A stretch of DNA of 64,000 nt from assembly GCF_015222005.1 (NCBI RefSeq), contig NZ_JADFFL010000003.1:124001-188000 (forward strand), given 5' to 3'. Below are positions 59,312 to 64,000 of the stretch, piece after piece. A program made the translations under genes and the position numbers. How positions within the stretch are numbered: position 1 is the first letter of the stretch; each line of letters opens with the position of its first letter. Under the pieces are notes generated by a model, which saw only the letters and a program-made list of their open reading frames with translations, had not been told where the DNA came from and did no database searches. Origin of the DNA: Mucilaginibacter myungsuensis. Lineage in GTDB: Bacteria > Bacteroidota > Bacteroidia > Sphingobacteriales > Sphingobacteriaceae.

Positions 59312-61273
59312 TTACTTCAATTCCGCTGCAAAGCCACCGTTCCGTGCCATTTTCACGGTGAACTTATCGCCCGCTTTAACCTGGATGGTTTTTTTGCGGT
59401 AGTCCATCGCTTGGCGGTCGGCATTGATGCCATCTTCAAAATAGTTCATGGTGTAGGTTTTACCTTTTTCTAAGAAATCAAAGCTGATCTCGGCCGACTT
59501 CTCTTTGCTGTTGGTCAAACCACCAATAAACCATTTATCAGCCTTGCGTTTAGCAACCACTATAACCTGGCCAACCTCGGCCGCAAGGGCTTTAGTTTCG
59601 TCCCAGGTGGTTGGTACGCTGCTGATGAATTGGGTACAATCAGGGTTACGATAGTATAGTGTTGGGTTATCGGCCAACATTTGCACACCGCTTTCAAACA
59701 CCACATACATCGCTAACTGGCCAACACGTGTACCTATCCCGGCGGCGTTAGGCCTTTCGGCGCGGTAAACATTAGGCTGATAATTGATCATAGCGCCCGG
59801 TGTAAAATCCATCGGGCCTACCGCGTTACGCATAAACGGCAGGTAAATGCTATTTTCGGGCGTGGTGCCGCCCATTTGTTCTAAGCCCCTTACACCTTCG
59901 TAAGACAGTAGGTTAGGATATTTATACTCCAGACCTGATGGTTTAAACGCGCCATGGAAATCCACAAACACCTGATGTTTGGCGGCTTCTTTAACTACAT
60001 TCTCGTAATAATTCACCATCCATTGGTCACTGCGGTCCATAAAATCTATCTTGACACCTTTAATACCCCATTCTTTAAAAGTCTTGAACAGGTCCATGTT
60101 ATTATGCACGGTCAGCCAGGTCAGCCAAAGGATGATATCTACGTTCTTGGTCTTACCGTAACGGATCAGTTCTTTCACGTCTACCTTAAGGTTCGGGGTG
60201 TATGGATCCTCGATAGTTTTAGCCCAACCCTCGTCCATCACAATGTACTTGATGCCATATTTAGAGGCAAAATCGATATAGTATTTGTAGGTTTCCAGAT
60301 TGTAGCCCGATACAAAGTTCACATCCGGTCCGTAAGGGGACGCATCATTCCACCACTCCCAACTGGCTTGGCCGGGTTTGATCCAACTTGGATCGGCTAT
60401 AACGCTTTTAGCCGCCAATTTTAAGGTCATCGTATTCTCGATGATCTGTTTATCATCCTTGGTGATCAGGAAATAGCGCCACGGGAAAGTGCGTGTACCT
60501 TTAGTTTTGGCAATGTAATCGGCTACTTTTGTAAACTTTAAACTACGGTCGCCATCCGGACCAAATTCCAGCGGCTGTTTAGGGAAAGTGCCTTCGCCAC
60601 CGTTGTTACCCGTGCTTTTAAGGAACATGCCCGGGTAGTCGGACAGATCCGACTCGCTGATCAGTATTTTGTATTGGTTCTTAGTATCGATCAGTACCGG
60701 CAAGGTCGACATTTTGTCGGCCGCCTTCCAGGTAGATGCCGGGATGTGCGTATAACGTTCTTCGTATGAAGTTTTAAAACCATTGGCTTGTTGTAAATGC
60801 AACAAGTAATCACCAGGGAAATTAACAGTAAAGTCTTCGTTCATTACTTCAATATCACCTTTTTTGCTCGTGATAAAACGGTAAGCGACACCATCGTCAA
60901 AAGCACGGAACTCAACTTGATAATCGCCCTTAAAGGTCAGCAATAGAGAGTTGTAAACATTACGTACAGTCGAGTATTTAAGTGACACATACGGTTTAAT
61001 GGTCTCGTCGCCTTTACCTTTTTTTGTACCGCTTAGTTTAGGATTAGCGCCCAGGGTAAGGCCGCCGGGTAATTCTAAAGCGAGATGATTTTTAGTGAAC
61101 AGATCTTTCCCCCCGCCGCTGATGGTGTAATAGATCTTGTCGGCCAGGCTCACGGATACTTTAAGCTCGCCATTGGGCGATGCCAGATCGATAGCTTTGC
61201 CTTGCGCGTACACCTGTACGGTGCATCCAAAAAGCACGAGGGCGCAGCATAACAATTTACTGATAAGCTTCAT
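59312..61273 (-). CDS. Glycoside hydrolase family 97 (alpha-glucosidase/alpha-galactosidase type)
   Basis: A 653-residue exported enzyme started at ATG 61273 (MKLISKLLCCALVLFGCTVQ), which gives a signal peptide ending VYAQ; the longer reading from 61339 adds 22 basic residues. Residues 25-280 are the beta-super-sandwich with LASPNGELKVSVSLADKIYY, the central domain is a TIM barrel with SWEWWNDASPYGPD and KYIVMDEGWAKT, followed by a C-terminal beta domain. The segment GVKIDFMDRSDQWMV near residue 400 carries Asp where retaining (galactosidase-like) GH97 members have a nucleophile; inverting SusB-like enzymes lack it. The retaining type is therefore inferred. Periplasmic. Confidence 0.9.
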   Translation of the reverse strand: MKLISKLLCCALVLFGCTVQVYAQGKAIDLASPNGELKVSVSLADKIYYTISGGGKDLFTKNHLALELPGGLTLGANPKLSGTKKGKGDETIKPYVSLKYSTVRNVYNSLLLTFKGDYQVEFRAFDDGVAYRFITSKKGDIEVMNEDFTVNFPGDYLLHLQQANGFKTSYEERYTHIPASTWKAADKMSTLPVLIDTKNQYKILISESDLSDYPGMFLKSTGNNGGEGTFPKQPLEFGPDGDRSLKFTKVADYIAKTKGTRTFPWRYFLITKDDKQIIENTMTLKLAAKSVIADPSWIKPGQASWEWWNDASPYGPDVNFVSGYNLETYKYYIDFASKYGIKYIVMDEGWAKTIEDPYTPNLKVDVKELIRYGKTKNVDIILWLTWLTVHNNMDLFKTFKEWGIKGVKIDFMDRSDQWMVNYYENVVKEAAKHQVFVDFHGAFKPSGLEYKYPNLLSYEGVRGLEQMGGTTPENSIYLPFMRNAVGPMDFTPGAMINYQPNVYRAERPNAAGIGTRVGQLAMYVVFESGVQMLADNPTLYYRNPDCTQFISSVPTTWDETKALAAEVGQVIVVAKRKADKWFIGGLTNSKEKSAEISFDFLEKGKTYTMNYFEDGINADRQAMDYRKKTIQVKAGDKFTVKMARNGGFAAELK

Positions 61274-61384
61274 TTGTTTTTTCTTTGGTTTAAAATGATA
61301 TGGCTTAAAAGTAAGTGTTTTTACCTGCTTTTGAAGCATGACCGCAGCAAATAATAAGGGAACGTTTGCAAAGCCAACCTCCCC

Positions 61385-61762
61385 TTACGATGCCATCAAA
61401 TACTCCATGCGCGATGCCAGCACGGTCATATCCAACGGTTTAATAAAAAGCGCGTCGCACTTAAAAACATCGGCATTGGTCCTGCGGCTTTTATATGATG
61501 TTACCACAATAATAGGCACGCGCTGTAGTTCAGGGTCTTCGCGCAGATCCCAGCAAATGTTGACGCAATCATTATCCAGCAGCAGGTAGTCCAGCAGGAT
61601 CACGTCGGGCTTTTTATCCTGTGCTTTTTGGTGCACGCTGTAAGGGTCATAGATCAGGGATACATCCCAATCCTCGTATATCAGCATCTCGTCTACCACG
61701 CTGCGGATGCGGTTATTGCGGTCCAATACCAATATCTTTTTCTGTTTGCTGATGATCTGCAT
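61385..61762 (-). CDS. Stand-alone response regulator receiver protein
   Basis: A 125-residue CheY-like protein from ATG 61762 (MQIISKQKKILVLDRNNRIR). The phospho-acceptor Asp lies in PDVILLDYLLLDND near residue 58, the switch Thr in IIVVTSYKS near 88 and the conserved Lys in LFIKPLD near 108. The usual acidic pair near the N-terminus is reduced to VLDRN, so metal binding may be weaker. No output domain. A longer reading to 61846 has a non-conserved extension. A histidine kinase gene lies 1.4 kb away, on the other strand. Confidence 0.82.
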   Translation of the reverse strand: MQIISKQKKILVLDRNNRIRSVVDEMLIYEDWDVSLIYDPYSVHQKAQDKKPDVILLDYLLLDNDCVNICWDLREDPELQRVPIIVVTSYKSRRTNADVFKCDALFIKPLDMTVLASRMEYLMAS

Positions 61763-62041
61763 AAGCTTTGTTTTTTTGATGATGCTTAAAGTTGAGCTTA
61801 GTTGTGGCACATCTATCCCGAGTGTCGACCAAAAACCAATTTGCACCGATAGACGGCGTGATTAGCGTAATTGTTACAGATTGGCTACAGATTTGGGCTA
61901 TAACAACTTATGGTTGTCGGCATTAACTTAAGTGTTTGTTCATTTTGTTCATTCCGTTCATTGTGCTTACTTAGTTGCTAACTATTGCGGCCGATAAATA
62001 AATTGGAGCAAACAAAAAACACATATACACTGAACTAAATT

Positions 62042-62422
62042 ATGGCAAATTCACAATTACCTCCGGGTTCAAAGGGAACCATCTCTATTCCATTGGCACA
62101 ACACGAAGTTACGGCATGGCAAACCTATGCTGCTAATACTGATATCGTAGCCCAATCGTTCCATTTTTCGATCGATACGTTCGATAACATTAAGACCTAC
62201 ACCCCCGAAGCCGACGGCGTACGCATGTATTTGGCTTTACGGGCCGAGAACGACCCAACATCGATCACTTTATTATTGGTACCTACTGTTAATGGTAAAG
62301 ATATCGTGACCTTGCCGGCGCCGGGAACAGTTGGCGGCGACGATGACACCAATATTTATAATTACGCTGCTACTTGCCCGCCATACTGTAAACCACCTGA
62401 GGAGTGGTTGACCAACGTATAA
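62042..62422 (+). CDS. Hypothetical protein with CPPYC motif
   Basis: A 126-residue protein with no signal peptide or membrane segment. It begins with a Gly/Pro-rich stretch, has a middle with VRMYLALRAENDPTSITLLL and ends YAATCPPYCKPPEEWLTNV, where two cysteines and several prolines sit near the C-terminus. I do not recognise a family. It is followed by a terminator and then by genes for a membrane protein and a histidine kinase; a link to them is not shown. The start is the first ATG after a 280-base gap. Confidence 0.7.
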   Translation: MANSQLPPGSKGTISIPLAQHEVTAWQTYAANTDIVAQSFHFSIDTFDNIKTYTPEADGVRMYLALRAENDPTSITLLLVPTVNGKDIVTLPAPGTVGGDDDTNIYNYAATCPPYCKPPEEWLTNV

Positions 62423-62440
62423 AAAGCGTTTAAATAGCAT

Positions 62441-62488
62441 AAAACGGAATAATTTTGCTCTTTAACAGCTCTATTATTCCGTTTTTAA
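62441..62488 (+). terminator. Terminator after the CPPYC gene
   Basis: AAAACGGAATAAT - 19-base loop - ATTATTCCGTTTTTAAG: 13-base perfect stem with a T-tract. It overlaps the first codons of the longest reading of the next ORF. Confidence 0.75.
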
Positions 62489-63186
62489 GTTTAATTACTT
62501 TATTTTGGAAAGCGATCGAAACCCCCTTTCCTGTGTTTGACTACTACAGTTATTATTTTACAACATTTATTGTAATATGGAGCGTTATTATCCCCATTGC
62601 GGTGGGGGCATACCGCTTTAAACATAAACCGGCCCCATCTAAAGCGTTATATTATTTCCTGCTTTATTCGGGGATGTGCGATATTATCCTTAGTGTATTG
62701 AACGATTTCGGGTTTAATACTGTACCGGGTTTGCACTTTTATACCGTAGGCGAATTTTTTTTACTGTCGTTCTTTTTTAAGCTGTTATTTAACAAAATAA
62801 AAAAAACCAGGGTTATTTATATATTATGTGGCTTGTTCATCATTTTAGCTGCAATTAACCTGGCGTTCTTTCAGCCCTTATACACCTTTAGTACCTATAC
62901 GCGGTCGTTAGAGGCTTTGCTAATGATCGCTTATTGTTTTGTTTATTTTGAGAATGAGAGTCGTATTAAGCAACCCTTACGTTGGGAAAAAAAGCCGAAT
63001 AACTGGTTCGTGACCGGATTATTAGCGTATTTTGGTGGCGCTTTCTTTTTCTTTTTGTTCTCTAATGTGATCACCACGTTACCCAATATTACCCAACAGT
63101 TGATATGGGACATACATGGTGTTTGCCAAACAGCGATGTATATTTTAATAGCGATAGGATACCGACATGAGCGCCGTAACGGATAA
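62455..63186 (+). CDS. Multi-pass membrane protein of unknown function
   Basis: Up to 243 residues and about seven hydrophobic segments, with no ATG near the start: the longest reading begins at TTG 62455 inside a terminator hairpin, and the next candidate is GTG at 62533 (before FDYYSYYF). True start is therefore uncertain. Features: a polar loop FKHKPAPSKALYY, aromatic helices and a basic end GYRHERRNG. The last 20 bases overlap the histidine kinase gene, so the two proteins are made together, and it may be the sensory membrane partner of that kinase (inference). No family recognised. Confidence 0.65.
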   Translation: MLFNSSIIPFLSLITLFWKAIETPFPVFDYYSYYFTTFIVIWSVIIPIAVGAYRFKHKPAPSKALYYFLLYSGMCDIILSVLNDFGFNTVPGLHFYTVGEFFLLSFFFKLLFNKIKKTRVIYILCGLFIILAAINLAFFQPLYTFSTYTRSLEALLMIAYCFVYFENESRIKQPLRWEKKPNNWFVTGLLAYFGGAFFFFLFSNVITTLPNITQQLIWDIHGVCQTAMYILIAIGYRHERRNG

Positions 63187-63961
63187 CATCTTCTTTTTAG
63201 TATTTGCTGGCACCGGTGGCGCGTTTTTACTGGTGATAGCCTTTATTGCCCTGCATATGCGCAACCAGAACCACTTGCTGCAAGAGCGAGAAATGGCTCA
63301 GGAAAAAGAGATAGAACATCAAAAGAACTTGCTATCAACGGTCATTAGATCGCAGGAAGCCGAACGTAAACGCATAGGTCAGGACCTTCATGATGATGTT
63401 GGCGCGGCTCTGTCGCGCTTACGTTTAAAGGTGGATATGTTTAATGCGGCCGATATTACGCCAATGGATTTTAAAGCCTTTGCCCAAAGCTGCAAGCAAG
63501 AGATAGACCATATCGTTACCGACGTTAGGCACATATCGCACAATTTAAGTCCGCCGCGTTTGGCGTTGTTCGGGCTTAATGCTGCGTTAGAAGATCTTAC
63601 CGATGTCATACCCCGTTCGGGACTTAAGCTACTGCTGGATAACCAGGCTATGGATACCATCGGTCACCTGGATCTTACCATCGCTACGGCCTTGTACCGC
63701 ATATTTGAGGAACTGATACAAAACACCATCAAGCATGCGGCGGCAAGCAGCATCCGAATTAATATTTATACCGAGGCCGGTAAACTGGTTTTGGGGTATG
63801 CCGACGATGGTATTGGCCTTAACTCTGCCGACCCTAAAAAGGCTGGTATGGGTATGCAAAACATGGAGAGCCGTTTAAGCATGATCAACGCTACGTACCG
63901 CTTGGGCGAGGCCGATCAGCGCGGTTTTTCTATTCATATCACTTGCCCTTTAGCGCTTTAA
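63167..63961 (+). CDS. Sensor histidine kinase, HisKA_3 (NarL/DesK type)
   Basis: A 264-residue kinase with one N-terminal membrane helix (about residues 8-30), a coiled-coil linker rich in Glu, the phospho-acceptor His in RKRIGQDLHDDVGAALSRLR near residue 74, and an ATPase domain with EELIQNTIKHAAASSIRINI (N box), YADDGIGL (G1) and GMGMQNMESR (G2). No periplasmic sensor domain, so the signal probably comes from a partner such as the overlapping membrane protein upstream. A response regulator gene starts three bases after its stop codon. Confidence 0.92.
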   Translation: MSAVTDNIFFLVFAGTGGAFLLVIAFIALHMRNQNHLLQEREMAQEKEIEHQKNLLSTVIRSQEAERKRIGQDLHDDVGAALSRLRLKVDMFNAADITPMDFKAFAQSCKQEIDHIVTDVRHISHNLSPPRLALFGLNAALEDLTDVIPRSGLKLLLDNQAMDTIGHLDLTIATALYRIFEELIQNTIKHAAASSIRINIYTEAGKLVLGYADDGIGLNSADPKKAGMGMQNMESRLSMINATYRLGEADQRGFSIHITCPLAL

Positions 63962-63964
63962 TAC

Positions 63965-64000
63965 ATGGCAGAAAGTACCGGAAATATCGGCATTGCTATA
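63965..64000 (+). CDS. Start of a response regulator gene, cut by window end
   Basis: Only 12 codons are visible, MAESTGNIGIAI, where NIGIAI matches the first strand of a receiver domain. Position directly after a HisKA_3 kinase gene makes a LuxR/NarL-type regulator very likely. The rest is outside the window. Confidence 0.6.
   Translation, partial: MAESTGNIGIAI

Overview
The window comes from a Bacteroidota chromosome, most likely Sphingobacteriaceae (Mucilaginibacter or a close relative). Evidence: a 286-residue primary sigma factor; promoters of the Bacteroidota type (TTTG-N19-TAnnTTTG), best seen left of 6059; DUF5683, DUF5686, GH97 and TlpA families; and a serine palmitoyltransferase/sphingolipid locus. 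It is nearly all chromosomal housekeeping and accessory DNA. I found no tRNA, rRNA, insertion sequence, prophage or CRISPR array.

Layout. 1-6007: end of a CoA-transferase gene, an MBL hydrolase, a CPBP protease, a TlpA-type thioredoxin, then a leftward operon of DUF2975 membrane proteins (three intact, one deletion-damaged) ending in an XRE regulator. 6257-7117: rpoD. 7331-9785: a fulvocin C-like 8-cysteine peptide precursor with a DUF1573 lipoprotein and a membrane-anchored thioredoxin. 9987-16322: aminotransferase, CDF transporter, Nudix, bioA, a diiron ferritin-like protein and a periplasmic protein. 16383-25161: leftward housekeeping run parA-parB-DUF5683-dapB-lepB-truB-ribF-comEC. 25500-32667: FMN reductase, beta-barrel protein, DUF3347 protein, a decayed toxin-antitoxin pair, then a 2-keto-3-deoxygluconate module (YhcH, kdgK, eda, hexuronate MFS transporter). 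32982-39263: alaS, a Lys/Ala-rich protein with a perfect 60-bp duplication, an RluA-type synthase and two related outer-membrane proteins, one frameshifted. 39711-45440: tripartite RND efflux pump.

45776-56409 is the most interesting block. It carries, all rightward, serine palmitoyltransferase, a GNAT-like candidate ceramide synthase, an SDR candidate ceramide reductase, myo-inositol-phosphate synthase, a DUF5686 outer-membrane protein, a CDP-alcohol phosphatidyltransferase, a DUF4833-like protein, an FA2H-like hydroxylase and a PAP2/Aur1-like enzyme. Read together they can make dihydroceramide, hydroxylate its acyl chain, make inositol phosphate and phosphatidylinositol-type donors, and transfer phosphoinositol to ceramide. 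56545-64000: a protein with a new-looking repeated motif, a CAP protein, GH97, a lone receiver protein and the start of a histidine kinase/response regulator operon.

Intergenic DNA is unusually rich in dispersed repeats: inverted CTGAGCNTGTCGAAG pairs, nested palindromes, and simple phrase-like stutter repeats that often occur as inverted pairs at gene boundaries.
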